A DNA stretch of 64,000 bases from Chitinophagales bacterium (GCA_023957245.1 JAMLHJ010000007.1:1-64000), one strand, 5' to 3'. Counted from the stretch's first letter, positions 7,871-17,415 are shown. Translations and numbers: made by a program. Notes: a model not told the origin generated them from the letters alone.

Positions 7871-8371
7871 TTAGCTTTCTATGCCCAAATCTACCATAAT
7901 ACCTTCTGAATCAACGAAAATAGCAATTACATAATCGGTGTATTTATCGCCAATTGAAAAGTCGAAAACTGCAAATTCTTCGTCATCTTCTGGGAAGATG
8001 CCTACTCTTTGCAATTTAAGATGATCAAATAGATTGTCATAAAGTTCATCTTCGTCAGAGGATTCATTGCCAATAATCGCTTTGAGCTCTTCAGGTTGAA
8101 GATTTTCTGTATGGTGTTCGATATAACCATAGGTTTCACCTTCCGCATCAAAATCTTCTCCCAAATAGGTGTATGCATTTCTGATATGATCTTCTATCAA
8201 ATCAATGAATTTTTTAGCCTTATTGAAGATTTCTTCTGTGATTTCATTGTCTTCAAAAAAGTTAAGATCTATTTTGATTGACTTGCCTTCAAACTTGAAA
8301 CTTGAAACATATTCTTCTTTGAGGTTTTGAGTGTCTAATTCTCCAAATAACGGTAGTTGCTGCTTTTTCAT
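7871..8371 (-). CDS. DUF2004 domain-containing protein
   Basis: This 166-residue acidic, soluble protein has LPLFGELDTQNLKEEYVSSFKFEGKSIKIDLNF at its start and a C-terminal segment EEFAVFDFSIGDKYTDYVIAIFVDSEG, matching the DUF2004 pattern as I remember it. Family members are small cytosolic proteins, and some resemble immunity proteins of contact-dependent toxin systems. No toxin gene is adjacent here, so no such role is claimed. It is separated by about 70 bp from the HerA-like gene upstream on the same strand. The abundance of Asp/Glu (long acidic run around residues 105-130) is notable. Confidence 0.65.
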   Translation of the reverse strand: MKKQQLPLFGELDTQNLKEEYVSSFKFEGKSIKIDLNFFEDNEITEEIFNKAKKFIDLIEDHIRNAYTYLGEDFDAEGETYGYIEHHTENLQPEELKAIIGNESSDEDELYDNLFDHLKLQRVGIFPEDDEEFAVFDFSIGDKYTDYVIAIFVDSEGIMVDLGIES

Positions 8372-8441
8372 AGTTCCTTTTTTACAAAATAATCAAATTA
8401 TTACATTTGGGTTGGATAATTCAATAGATATTTTCAATTCT

Positions 8442-10067
8442 CTATTTTCTTTTTAAAAATGACTTTAATGCACCTAATAATCCTCGTGATACTTCTCTAC
8501 CTACTGTATTAGTCAATTGTCTTTTGACACTATTTAATAATGTAGCTTCGATAGATGTGGATTTTCTTTTGGCTTCTTCTTTTGCCAGCCTTTCACGTTC
8601 TTTTGCTAGCCTAGCATCTTCTTTAGCTTGTTCTTTTTGGAGTTTTTCTTGTTGTTTGGCTTGCTCTAATTCCAGTTTTTGATTAGCTACTTGTTCTGCT
8701 TTCTGCTCTTTGATGATGGTGGCTTCATCTATCTTTTTACCTAATATTTCATAGGCACTTTCTCTATTGATAGTTTGGTTGTATTTATGATATAATACAG
8801 AATTGGATAATATTCTATTTTTTTCTTCATCATTAATAATATCCATACGAGATTCAGGTGATGTCATCAGTGTATGTACCAATGGAGTAGGAATACCTTT
8901 TTCGTTGAGTGCTGTTACAAAAGCTTCACCAATACCCATGTGAGTTATCGTTTCATCTACTTTATAATAGTCTGAAATAGGATAGTTCTCTGCTACAAGT
9001 TTGATATCTTTTCTATCCTTAGCAGTAAAAGCTCTCAATGCATGTTGCACTTTCAATCCCAATTGTCCTAATACACCTGAAGGAATATCTGAAGGGCTTT
9101 GTGTACAGAAGAAAACGCCGACACCTTTGGAGCGAATTAACTTCACGACTTGTTCCAATTGATTGACTAATACAGTAGAGGCTTCACTGAATACTAAGTG
9201 AGCTTCATCTATAAAAATGACCAAATCGGGTTGTTCTGCATCGCCTTTCTCTGGAAATTTTTCATATACTTCAGAGAGTAATTGAAGCATAAATGTTGAA
9301 AATAATTTTGGCTTGTTCTGGATATCATCTAATCTGATAATATGCACAAATCCTCTTCCTTGAATATCTTTTCTCAGCAAATCATTCACATCAAATGATG
9401 GTTCTCCAAAGAAAAGATTGGCTCCTTGTCCTTCTAGTTCTATGATTTTTCTTTGAATTGTACCAATAGTAGCTGGACTGACTTTGCCATATTCTGCTTC
9501 CAAAATATCTTTTCCTTCTCCTCCAATATAAAGAAATAATTTTTTCAAGTCATCTAGATCTACTAATGGTAAAGCGTGGTCGTCACAAAATTTGAATATT
9601 AATGACAGAACACTTTGCTGTGTATCATTTAGTTCTAATATTTTTGAAAATAAGATAGGGCCAAATTCTGTTATTGTAGCTCTTAATCTTACTCCATCTT
9701 GATCAGATAATGACATTAATTCAACGGGAAATCCTGCTGCTTGCCATATTTCGTTGGCATATTTTGCACGTTCTTCAATAATTGAATTTGTAGCTCCAGG
9801 CATAGCCAATCCACTGAGGTCTCCTTTTACATCCATCAATAGGACGCTAACTCCATTTTTGGATAGTCCTTCAACTATTTTTTGTAATGATTTTGTTTTA
9901 CCTGTTCCTGTGGCACCAGCTATTAATCCGTGCCTGTTAAAAGTTTTAAGAGGTATTTTGACTTGAAGTCCTTCTTGAGCTTTGCCTTCTATCATTGCGG
10001 TACCGATGATGATACTTTTACCTTTAAATTGATACCCTGTTTCTACTGCTTCTTTAAAATTTTGCAT
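8442..10067 (-). CDS. HerA-like ATPase, DUF853 family (YjgR-type)
   Basis: This 541-residue P-loop ATPase belongs to the FtsK/HerA superfamily. Walker A is GATGTGKT at 51-58, and Walker B is LVIFIDEAHLVF near residue 285. The region between carries the DUF853-typical SDQDGVRLRATITEFGP and the FCTQSPSDIPSGVLGQLG segment. The C-terminal 100 residues form a Lys/Glu/Ala-rich coiled coil (about 430-500), followed by the hydrophobic/basic tail RGLLGALKSFLKRK. E. coli YjgR is the best known homologue; its cellular role is not settled. There is no adjacent NurA nuclease, so this is unlikely to be the HerA-NurA resection pair. It is divergent from the ferritin gene. Confidence 0.88.
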   Translation of the reverse strand: MQNFKEAVETGYQFKGKSIIIGTAMIEGKAQEGLQVKIPLKTFNRHGLIAGATGTGKTKSLQKIVEGLSKNGVSVLLMDVKGDLSGLAMPGATNSIIEERAKYANEIWQAAGFPVELMSLSDQDGVRLRATITEFGPILFSKILELNDTQQSVLSLIFKFCDDHALPLVDLDDLKKLFLYIGGEGKDILEAEYGKVSPATIGTIQRKIIELEGQGANLFFGEPSFDVNDLLRKDIQGRGFVHIIRLDDIQNKPKLFSTFMLQLLSEVYEKFPEKGDAEQPDLVIFIDEAHLVFSEASTVLVNQLEQVVKLIRSKGVGVFFCTQSPSDIPSGVLGQLGLKVQHALRAFTAKDRKDIKLVAENYPISDYYKVDETITHMGIGEAFVTALNEKGIPTPLVHTLMTSPESRMDIINDEEKNRILSNSVLYHKYNQTINRESAYEILGKKIDEATIIKEQKAEQVANQKLELEQAKQQEKLQKEQAKEDARLAKERERLAKEEAKRKSTSIEATLLNSVKRQLTNTVGREVSRGLLGALKSFLKRK

Positions 10068-10272
10068 GACTTATGATATATTTCCTATAATGATATATTG
10101 AATTTGAAATTGAATATACTAAAACTAATAGAAAGTGTAAAGTTGACAATGAATTGATTTTTTTAAGTGTTAAGTATTCATCGTCTATTTATCATTGAAA
10201 ATATTTTTTTTGTTAAAAATGAGAAGTTGATGATGCTTTATTGCATTGAAATAAAACAAAAATTATTTTTTG

Positions 10273-10280
10273 TAGTTTTG
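10273..10280 (+). promoter_or_regulatory. Bacteroidota -7 element upstream of ferritin
   Basis: TAGTTTTG matches TAnnTTTG perfectly and ends 14 bp before the ferritin ATG, giving a very short leader. A TTG lies 24 bp upstream, longer than ideal spacing. Confidence 0.5.
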
Positions 10281-10294
10281 TATAAAAGATTATT

Positions 10295-10819
10295 ATGTTA
10301 AAACCATCAGTTGAAGCTATTTTAAACAGACAAATAGGAGTTGAGTCTGCTGCATCTTATAAATATTTGGCATTTGCATCATGGTGTGATGTAGAAGGTT
10401 ATTCAGGAGCAGCAAAATTTCTTTATGAACATTCAGATGAAGAAAGAATGCACATGATGAAATTATTCAGATATATCAATGATAAAGGTGGGAAATCGGT
10501 TGTACCTGCTATTGATATGCCTCATCAAGATTTTAAATCATTGAAAGAAGTTTTTGAGTCTGCCTATCAGAATGAAGTTGAAGTGACTGAGTCTATCAAT
10601 CAAATAGCTGCCTTAGCTCTTCAAGAGGCAGATTTTACAACGTATAATTTTATCCAATGGTATATCAATGAACAATTGGAAGAGGAAAATTTATACAGAA
10701 GTATTTTGGATAAGTTCAAATTAGTAGGAGAAGAGGGGAATAATCTTTATTTTATTGATGTTGAGATAGAAAAACTTTGCAAGGGTTCATCTAATCCTGC
10801 TACTGGAGCTGAATCATAA
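10295..10819 (+). CDS. ftnA: Non-heme ferritin
   Basis: This is a cytoplasmic iron-storage protein that oxidises Fe(II) at a di-iron ferroxidase centre and stores it in a 24-subunit shell. All canonical bacterial FtnA ferroxidase ligands are present at their standard numbers: E17, E50, H53, E94, Q127, and E130 of the third site. The 174-residue length is also typical. No heme-binding Met as in bacterioferritin is apparent. It is monocistronic or loosely linked to the sensor pair that follows 41 bp later. No obvious Fur box is seen upstream. The call is firm. Confidence 0.95.
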   Translation: MLKPSVEAILNRQIGVESAASYKYLAFASWCDVEGYSGAAKFLYEHSDEERMHMMKLFRYINDKGGKSVVPAIDMPHQDFKSLKEVFESAYQNEVEVTESINQIAALALQEADFTTYNFIQWYINEQLEEENLYRSILDKFKLVGEEGNNLYFIDVEIEKLCKGSSNPATGAES

Positions 10820-10860
10820 GTATAGCTATTTGGGCACTTCTTTTTTATATTGCAGTGCAA

Positions 10861-12825
10861 ATGTCAAAATTGTCAAAAATTATATGGATTACCTTGTTGC
10901 AGATATTGATGCTGTGGCAAGGTAATCTTTTTTCTGCCAGCTTTGATACACTATTTATCGACCATGAGACCAAGGAAGTTCAATTAGGAAAATATATTCG
11001 TTATTTGAGTGACACCTCCAACCAAATGACTTTAGATGGGTTTCTCGAAGCGACCGCACCGACAGTTGCAACTCTTCAAATCAATAAGATGGATGAAGTA
11101 TTTTTAGGGTATGGACAGCATCAATATTGGTTTCAATTCAATCTTAAAAACACCATAGATGAGCATAAGATATTTTATTTGAACATAGCTTATCCCAATT
11201 TAGATCATTTTATAGTTTATCAGAATGCAAAAGTCAGAGGCAGAGACTCTGTTGTTCAGATTGCTGAGATGGGTGATGATTTTGTGAGAGGAAATAAGGA
11301 GATTTCAAATCGAAATTATATTATTCCTATACATCTACAACCTAATGAATCAGTGGGCTATCTATTTCAGGTTAAAAAGCAATGGGAACCTGTCAATTTT
11401 CCATTGATACTTACTGATGAATATTCACTAGTAAGGAGAACCAATAATGACAATTTATTTTTGGGAGTATTTTATGGTGTCTATCTTTTATTTTCATTGA
11501 CACTATTTTCTTTGTATTTGTTTACTAGAAATACCTTCTTTTTCTTTTATCTGCTATTAAATATTTTGGGGATAATTAATTTTCTCAGTGATACAGGTAC
11601 GGGCTTTCAATATATATGGTATATGTTTCCATTGGTACAGAAATTATTGCCATATATAGTTATTATTGGGACGATTTTAATTCATATCACTTTTATTAGG
11701 ATATTTTTTAGGACTTCACTCCACTTAGTCAAATTTAATCGCTTTTTATTGGGATTGGTTTGGACATTGATTATTACTGTATTGGCATTAATAGTGTTTG
11801 CGCTGTGTTATCCATCTTCAAATTTACCTTTCCAAATTGGGTATAATATTGTCAATAGCTTGTATTTGGGATATGGAATTTTGATAATTGCTTTGTCTGT
11901 TTCTACTTGGTTGAAAACGAGTAGGAAAGAAGTTTTATGGGTAGTGATTGTCGTTTGTATCCAATTTTCCAATTGGGTAATACAGATATTGATGAGAGGA
12001 AATGCATTTACTGTGTTTCTACAAAAATTAAGTGTTTATGATTGGAATCTTTTTCCTAGTCTGATATCGACACCGCATATCAATATTGTTTTGACCTTGG
12101 TAGAAATATTTGTTGTTACTATCATTTTGGCATTAAATTTTTATGGATATATTAAAGACAATTCATCAGGACAGTATAAGTTAATGATGCTGAATCGCAA
12201 TACCATTAATGCATATATAGAAGGACAGGAAAATGAAAGAGTAAAATTGACTGAACGCATTAAAGAGAGTATTGGCTTGGATATCAGTATGTTAAGATTG
12301 CAGATGTTGGATGCTATAAAGAATATCAATCATCCTATTGTGAAATCTGTTCTTTTGTCTTTAAGTAATGATGTTCAATCTATTGAAAATGAAGTAGATA
12401 AAATCTCCACTGATTTTGTTCCTTCCAATTATTCCAACAAAAGTTTCTATGATGCTATCAAGAGTATTTTTAGTACATTAAATGCAAGTAATATTCAGGT
12501 GAAGTATCAATTGGCTGTGCCATCTCCACGTGTTAATGATTTTTCCAAACTCAATGTTTGTAGAATATTACAAGAGATTACTGGAAATATTATCAAGCAT
12601 TCGCAAGCTAAGCATGTTCAATTGAAGATATTTTACAACAAAGATTTATCTATTGAAGTGCATGATGATGGTATAGGGTTTAATAATTCAGACAATCAAG
12701 GAGGAATAGGACTGTTGAATATAGAATCTAGAGTGAAAGGAATGAATGGAAGCGTCAGTATTCAAAGTGCTGAAAATAAAGGAACAGTTATCATTATTAA
12801 AATACCGATGAAAGAAATGATTTGA
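10861..12825 (+). CDS. 7TMR-DISM sensor protein with intact HATPase but no phospho-acceptor His (kinase half A)
   Basis: This 654-residue protein (ATG at 10861; a GTG two codons earlier is possible) has a signal peptide. A periplasmic domain of about 150 residues resembles 7TMR-DISMED2, followed by about seven membrane helices (roughly 195-430) and a cytoplasmic NarL/LytS-like kinase region. The ATP-binding domain is complete: N box EITGNIIKHS with N576, G1 box DDGIGF near 602, and G2 box GGIGLLNIESR near 614. The dimerisation helix aligns with the HisKA_3 consensus ERxRIAxELHDGIG but reads ENERVKLTERIKESIG, so His-Asp is replaced by K468-E469. It therefore cannot autophosphorylate in the usual way. 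It overlaps the next gene by 4 bp, and the partner has the reciprocal defect. Confidence 0.85.
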   Translation: MSKLSKIIWITLLQILMLWQGNLFSASFDTLFIDHETKEVQLGKYIRYLSDTSNQMTLDGFLEATAPTVATLQINKMDEVFLGYGQHQYWFQFNLKNTIDEHKIFYLNIAYPNLDHFIVYQNAKVRGRDSVVQIAEMGDDFVRGNKEISNRNYIIPIHLQPNESVGYLFQVKKQWEPVNFPLILTDEYSLVRRTNNDNLFLGVFYGVYLLFSLTLFSLYLFTRNTFFFFYLLLNILGIINFLSDTGTGFQYIWYMFPLVQKLLPYIVIIGTILIHITFIRIFFRTSLHLVKFNRFLLGLVWTLIITVLALIVFALCYPSSNLPFQIGYNIVNSLYLGYGILIIALSVSTWLKTSRKEVLWVVIVVCIQFSNWVIQILMRGNAFTVFLQKLSVYDWNLFPSLISTPHINIVLTLVEIFVVTIILALNFYGYIKDNSSGQYKLMMLNRNTINAYIEGQENERVKLTERIKESIGLDISMLRLQMLDAIKNINHPIVKSVLLSLSNDVQSIENEVDKISTDFVPSNYSNKSFYDAIKSIFSTLNASNIQVKYQLAVPSPRVNDFSKLNVCRILQEITGNIIKHSQAKHVQLKIFYNKDLSIEVHDDGIGFNNSDNQGGIGLLNIESRVKGMNGSVSIQSAENKGTVIIIKIPMKEMI

Positions 12826-14690
12826 TGAGGAGTTTAATTCTGATATTATTTTTTTGCTGGACCAATCAACTTTCTGCTAATAGATTTGAGTTGAATAAGG
12901 ATTTTATTGTTGCAGAAGGCAGTGATAATATTGAGTATTACTTATCTACAGATTCTGTCAGTAATCCTTTTAATATTTATTTCCAAATGAAGAATTCGGA
13001 GTATGAACAGATAAAAAAATATTTGTTCTTCACTACCCAATCTCAAAAATGGATGTTTTTCAATGTTTATAATGCTGAGAATGTATCATTTGACTTCATT
13101 GTTGAAATGAGCAATTTTGGTTTGAGTCAGATAGATTATTATATTTTTCATAAAGATGCATTGATTGATAGCGGTTCAGTAGCTACACGTGGAGGCTTAA
13201 AAACGAGTAAATACTATGATAGAAATATAGTTATACCATATACAGCACTACCGAAAGAGGAGTATTCTTTTCTTGTAAGGATTTATACAAATGCTCCTAT
13301 ATATGACCTTCCAGTTGTTGTTTGGAATAAGAATAATAAGTTTGCTATTAGCCAAGGAATAGAATTGGGGCGAGGTCTGTTTTATGGGGTTTTGCTATTC
13401 TTTATCATTATTACCGGATTAGTTGTTTATCTTATCAGAGAGAGAAGTTATATCTATTATTGGCTATACTTGTCTTCCGGAGGAATGTTGTTATTGATTA
13501 AAAGTGGAATACCTTTGGAAGTGTTTTGGCCAGGTAGAAGTTACTTGGATTTTGTTGTGAGAAACTTCTTCTTATATCTTTATCTCATCGTTACTTTGAG
13601 GTTTTTGAAAGAATTTATTTCGTCGAGAGTTCAAAGTGGATGGAATACGACATTGTTGGATATATTCATTGTTTTAGGTATTGTTTTATGGATAATGTAT
13701 ATTCCTTTTTCTCTATTGAATGTTATGCTTCAAGATACAATGCAGATTGTTCAAATGGTCTATATTGTACTGACGAGTATTTTGGTTTTAGTTTTGATGA
13801 TATGGGCATTTTCCAAAGTGAAAGATAGGGGAGTTTTAGTCATTTCAATCTTGTATTATTTCCTTTTTAGTGCATTTTTATTTAATCCATTTATAGAATT
13901 TGGTTTTTGGACAGGCAAATTAATAGGGCATTTTTTAATGTATATAAGTGGATTTGCGATTAGCTTGTTATTGATGATAGTTACTTCTTTACGTATGAAA
14001 TCTGTCATCACAAGCCATCAAAGAATGAAGTATGATTTGAGTGTTTTGAATAAGAAATACAGCCATTCTTTAATAGAAGGACAGGAGAAACAACGTAAAA
14101 GAGTTGCTGAAGAATTACATGATGGTATAGGTGCTCATTTGGCAGCAGTGAAGATGAAATTGTCTGCAATGAAACTCAATGATTGTTCAACTGAAGAAAA
14201 GGAGTTAGTCTATAGAATCATTGATAATTTTGATGAAAGCACTCAGAATGTCAGAGATTTGTCTCATGAATTGATGCCTCCTACATTAAATAGGTATGGT
14301 CTAGAAGCGGCAATTACTGATTTAAGTCAGAAATATCAAAATGAATATCCGATTCGTCTGTATGTCAAAACTAATTTGAAACAGAATAAAATCAATGCAG
14401 TTAGTGAAGTCATTTTATATCGACTTTTACATCAATTGATAGAAACTCTAGTGTTTACTCATGCTCAAAAAGCTGAAATTAGACTTGTTATATTTCCTTC
14501 AATATCAAATGCTACTATACAAGTGAAATATTCAGGAGGGACGCCGCTTTCTCAAAGCACTTCTAATGAGTATCAGTCTTTGAACTCTCTTGTCAATTTG
14601 TTGCAGGGGAAAATAGAATATTTTATGAGTAGTATCTGGGATGATGAATTGAATATAGATTTGCCTGTTGAAGTTCAAAAAGATGAATAA
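12822..14690 (+). CDS. 7TMR-DISM sensor protein with intact His box but degenerate ATP-binding domain (kinase half B)
   Basis: This 622-residue protein has the same architecture as its upstream neighbour: signal peptide, periplasmic sensory domain, seven hydrophobic segments (roughly 180-395) and a NarL-type kinase region. The His box is perfect (RKRVAEELHDGIGAHLAAVK) with H433, and the second HisKA_3 motif VRDLSHELMPPTL is intact. The ATPase domain has lost its essential residues. The N-box Asn is T542, the G1 DxGxG position reads YSGGTP, and no GxGL G2 box is found, although the fold-length tail remains. It can accept but probably not donate phosphate. The start overlaps the previous stop (ATGA), ensuring co-translation. 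No response regulator lies next to the pair; the next gene is convergent. Confidence 0.85.
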   Translation: MMRSLILILFFCWTNQLSANRFELNKDFIVAEGSDNIEYYLSTDSVSNPFNIYFQMKNSEYEQIKKYLFFTTQSQKWMFFNVYNAENVSFDFIVEMSNFGLSQIDYYIFHKDALIDSGSVATRGGLKTSKYYDRNIVIPYTALPKEEYSFLVRIYTNAPIYDLPVVVWNKNNKFAISQGIELGRGLFYGVLLFFIIITGLVVYLIRERSYIYYWLYLSSGGMLLLIKSGIPLEVFWPGRSYLDFVVRNFFLYLYLIVTLRFLKEFISSRVQSGWNTTLLDIFIVLGIVLWIMYIPFSLLNVMLQDTMQIVQMVYIVLTSILVLVLMIWAFSKVKDRGVLVISILYYFLFSAFLFNPFIEFGFWTGKLIGHFLMYISGFAISLLLMIVTSLRMKSVITSHQRMKYDLSVLNKKYSHSLIEGQEKQRKRVAEELHDGIGAHLAAVKMKLSAMKLNDCSTEEKELVYRIIDNFDESTQNVRDLSHELMPPTLNRYGLEAAITDLSQKYQNEYPIRLYVKTNLKQNKINAVSEVILYRLLHQLIETLVFTHAQKAEIRLVIFPSISNATIQVKYSGGTPLSQSTSNEYQSLNSLVNLLQGKIEYFMSSIWDDELNIDLPVEVQKDE

Positions 14691-14762
14691 GGCTATAATG
14701 ATAACTAAACTATTCTCAAGGTAATAGTGGCATCAAAAAATATGCTTACATTTTTAATGCTA

Positions 14763-15368
14763 TTAAAACACCTCATTGATAAAATGAGGAATAATGCCTG
14801 GAATAGTGATAATTGTGAAAATCAAGCCATAAACAGCACCGTAAAAATGCGCAGAATGTCCAATATTGTCGTTTGCATTTTTTGCCATATAAGCACTGAA
14901 TCCTAAATATAATGGACCAAATATATATGCTGGAATATGAAATGGAATTGGGAAAATACCGATTCCCATTTGAGGGTAAATCAGAATGCTAGAAAATATT
15001 ACTGCAGATACTGCTCCAGATGCACCTACTGCCATATACCTTGAATTGTTTTTATGCTGAAAGTAGTCGGCTATAGAACTGATAGCTAATGCACTAATAT
15101 ACAGTAAGATATAAAGCAAATTTCCTAAGTTGGCATATACATCGCTAAACATTTTTTCTACTATTCCACCAAATAGATAGAATGAATACATGTTGAAAAT
15201 CAAGTGCATCCAGTCGCCATGTAAAAGTCCATAAGTGAAAAACCGTTGCCATTCTTTGGTTTTGGACATATATTGAGGAGCAAAAACAAATTTTCTAAAT
15301 AATTCTTCATTGCTGAATGCAATTACTGAAGTAATCGCTGTGATAATGATAATAGTGATAGTAATCAT
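14763..15368 (-). CDS. Rhomboid family intramembrane serine protease
   Basis: This 201-residue six-helix membrane protein cleaves substrates within the bilayer. Catalytic elements are visible: the HxxxN motif HLIFN with N59 in the second helix region, the nucleophile motif GASG with S117, and H174 in the SAHFYGAVYGL helix. The size fits minimal bacterial rhomboids. The gene is 3 bp from rlmH on the same strand, so the two are likely co-transcribed. A small hairpin-forming sequence (CCTCATT, 4-nt loop, AATGAGG) lies inside the last codons. The substrate is unknown. The call is firm. Confidence 0.9.
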   Translation of the reverse strand: MITITIIIITAITSVIAFSNEELFRKFVFAPQYMSKTKEWQRFFTYGLLHGDWMHLIFNMYSFYLFGGIVEKMFSDVYANLGNLLYILLYISALAISSIADYFQHKNNSRYMAVGASGAVSAVIFSSILIYPQMGIGIFPIPFHIPAYIFGPLYLGFSAYMAKNANDNIGHSAHFYGAVYGLIFTIITIPGIIPHFINEVF

Positions 15369-15371
15369 AAA

Positions 15372-15836
15372 TTATTCGTGATGATAGGGTAATCCTTTTA
15401 TAATTGTAAATCCTCTGTATAATTGCTCTAAAAACAACAGTCGGATGATTTGGTGAGAAAATGTCATAGGGGAAAGAGATAGCATGGCATTGGCTCTATT
15501 GTAAATAGATTCATCAAATCCGTATGCTCCTCCTACAAGAAAAATGACCTTTTTTTGAAGTAACATTTGTCGTTTTTCTATTTCTTTGGCAAATTGAATG
15601 GAAGAAAATGTTTTTCCTCTTTCATCTAATAAGATAAGCTGGTCTTCTGGTTTGACTTTTTCAAGTACTTGTTTAGCTTCTTTTAAGATAAAGCTTTTGG
15701 CATCACTAGCCTTGATATCAGGAAGAACAAGCATCTGAAAATCAGTAAGCCTTTCCAATCTTTTACTGTAATCTTTTATACCATCATCAAGATATTTGAA
15801 TGAAGTTTTTCCCAATACCCAGAATTCAATTTTCAT
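15372..15836 (-). CDS. rlmH: 23S rRNA (pseudouridine(1915)-N(3))-methyltransferase RlmH
   Basis: This SPOUT-class methyltransferase acts on pseudouridine 1915 in helix 69 of 23S rRNA of assembled 70S ribosomes. The start is placed at the ATG giving MKIEFWVLGKT, the usual RlmH N-terminus, rather than six codons upstream, giving about 154 residues. The SAM-binding trefoil-knot segment FLVGGAYGFDE and the C-terminal SLSPMTFSHQIIRLLFLEQLYRGF...YHHE are diagnostic. It is followed by the rhomboid gene with a 3-bp gap. It is divergent from nfeD with a gap of about 59 bp that must hold both promoters. Confidence 0.95.
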   Translation of the reverse strand: MKIEFWVLGKTSFKYLDDGIKDYSKRLERLTDFQMLVLPDIKASDAKSFILKEAKQVLEKVKPEDQLILLDERGKTFSSIQFAKEIEKRQMLLQKKVIFLVGGAYGFDESIYNRANAMLSLSPMTFSHQIIRLLFLEQLYRGFTIIKGLPYHHE

Positions 15837-15895
15837 GATAGCGCAAAGTTGCAATCTTTTTGTTTAATTTGCACCATAGACAAGATATACTCACT

Positions 15896-16360
15896 ATGAA
15901 TCTTTTCACCATTATATTATTAATCTTTTCAGGAACCGTTTTAGTGGTATTAGAGATTTTTCTTTTACCTGGAATGATTGCAGGTGTTGTAGGTGCTGGT
16001 TTGAGTATGTGGGGCGTTTACGAAACCTTTGTCAATTACGGAGCTAATTGGGGTTGGATAGCTTTAATAATTGCTGTTTTGCTCAATTTTACTGCGATTT
16101 GGTTGGCATTTAAAAATATTCATCGTTCTAAATTGACGATGAAAGCAGATATCAATGGACGTATGAATGAGTTTGATGATTATGGTTTGGTTGTTGGTGA
16201 AACGGGATTGACAATATCAGATTTAAGACCAGAAGGCAAGGCGATGTTTGGAGGTAAAATCTTGAGCGTTTGGAGTTATGAAGGAGTTTTTTTATCTTCA
16301 AACACAAGTATTAAAATCGTTAATATTTCAGATAATAAAATTTTTGTTCAAAAGGATTAA
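15896..16360 (+). CDS. nfeD: NfeD-like membrane protein
   Basis: This short (truncated-type) NfeD protein has about 154 residues when started at the ATG that opens the first membrane helix; an in-frame ATG twelve codons earlier would add a polar stretch. It has two or three hydrophobic segments in the first 85 residues ([54 protein letters not shown]). These are followed by a cytosolic OB-fold of about 55 residues beginning [24 protein letters not shown]. NfeD proteins assist flotillins, and the next gene, 8 bp away, is indeed floA. The pair forms a membrane microdomain operon. Confidence 0.88.
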   Translation: MNLFTIILLIFSGTVLVVLEIFLLPGMIAGVVGAGLSMWGVYETFVNYGANWGWIALIIAVLLNFTAIWLAFKNIHRSKLTMKADINGRMNEFDDYGLVVGETGLTISDLRPEGKAMFGGKILSVWSYEGVFLSSNTSIKIVNISDNKIFVQKD

Positions 16361-16368
16361 TTAATAAT

Positions 16369-17337
16369 ATGAATAGTACAGTTTTGATGGTAGGAGGGAT
16401 TATCCTACTCCTTTTTGTTTTGATTTTTGTATTTACATTCATGCGATACATTAGCTTATGGATAAGTGCTATTTTAGCCAATGTCCGGATAGGTTTGGTT
16501 GAGCTTTTTGTAATGCAATTGCGTAATGTTCCACCTAATGTCATCGTCAATGCGATGGTAATGGCTACTAAAGCTGGTTTGGCAATTTCTAAAGATGAAT
16601 TAGAAGCCCACTATTTGGCTGGAGGAAGAATCAATGGTGTTGTAAGTGCTTTGATTTCAGCAGATAAAGCAAATATTCCTTTATCTTTTAAAGAAGCTAC
16701 AGCTATTGACTTAGCAGGTAGAGATGTATTTGAAGCTGTTCAAATGTCTGTAAATCCGAAAGTAATTGAGTCGCCACCTGTTACTGCTGTTGCGAAAGAT
16801 GGTATTCAGCTGATAGCTAAGGCTAGAGTAACTGTAAGGGCTAATATTAGACAGCTAGTTGGTGGAGCAGGAGAGGAAACTGTTTTGGCTCGTATTGGCG
16901 AAGGTATTGTTACTTCAATCGGTTCGGCAGATTCTCATAAGTCAGTTTTGGAAAATCCAGATACTATTTCCAAGTTAGTATTAGGTAAAGGATTGGATAG
17001 TGGAACTGCTTTCGAAATTTTATCTATTGACATTGCAGATATTGATATAGGAAAAAATATTGGAGCTCAATTGCAAATTGACCAAGCGAATGCTGACAAA
17101 AATATTGCTCAAGCAAAAGCTGAAGAGCGTAGAGCTATGGCGGTGGCACATGAACAAGAGCAAAAAGCCAAAGCTCAAGAAGCTCGTGCTAAAGTGATAG
17201 AAGCTGAGGCTCAAATTCCTTTGGCAATGGCAGAAGCATTTAGAAGTGGCAATTTGGGTATTATGGATTACTACAAAATCGAAAATATCAAATCCGATAC
17301 TGATATGAGAGGTTCTATCGCAAAAGATAGCCAATAG
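16369..17337 (+). CDS. floA: Flotillin-like protein FloA
   Basis: This 322-residue SPFH/flotillin-like protein of the YqfA/FloA type organises lipid microdomains in the cytoplasmic membrane. It has one N-terminal hydrophobic hairpin (residues 5-25), a conserved bacterial FloA core ([40 protein letters not shown]), and an Ala/Glu-rich coiled-coil tail (about 240-290) with [21 protein letters not shown]. It sits 8 bp after nfeD, in a clear two-gene operon, and is followed by a terminator. Nothing unusual is seen. Confidence 0.94.
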   Translation: MNSTVLMVGGIILLLFVLIFVFTFMRYISLWISAILANVRIGLVELFVMQLRNVPPNVIVNAMVMATKAGLAISKDELEAHYLAGGRINGVVSALISADKANIPLSFKEATAIDLAGRDVFEAVQMSVNPKVIESPPVTAVAKDGIQLIAKARVTVRANIRQLVGGAGEETVLARIGEGIVTSIGSADSHKSVLENPDTISKLVLGKGLDSGTAFEILSIDIADIDIGKNIGAQLQIDQANADKNIAQAKAEERRAMAVAHEQEQKAKAQEARAKVIEAEAQIPLAMAEAFRSGNLGIMDYYKIENIKSDTDMRGSIAKDSQ

Positions 17338-17415
17338 TAATGTGACAATATAATAAGAAAGCAATTAAGCAATGAAACATTGTAGAATGTGATTTGAGAA
17401 TATTGTGAAAAGATA

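Noticed and set aside
7871..8371. DUF2004 gene as an immunity gene of a toxin system
   Set aside because: No toxin, Rhs or CDI gene lies nearby, so the role is not supported here.
8442..10067. HerA of a HerA-NurA or HerA-DUF defence system
   Set aside because: The protein is of the DUF853/YjgR housekeeping type, and neither NurA nor an Sir2 or DUF4297 partner is adjacent.
14763..14790. Hairpin CCTCATT...AATGAGG as a terminator of the sensor pair
   Set aside because: It lies within the last codons of the convergent rhomboid gene and lacks a T run in the sensor-pair direction, so it is not clearly a terminator.
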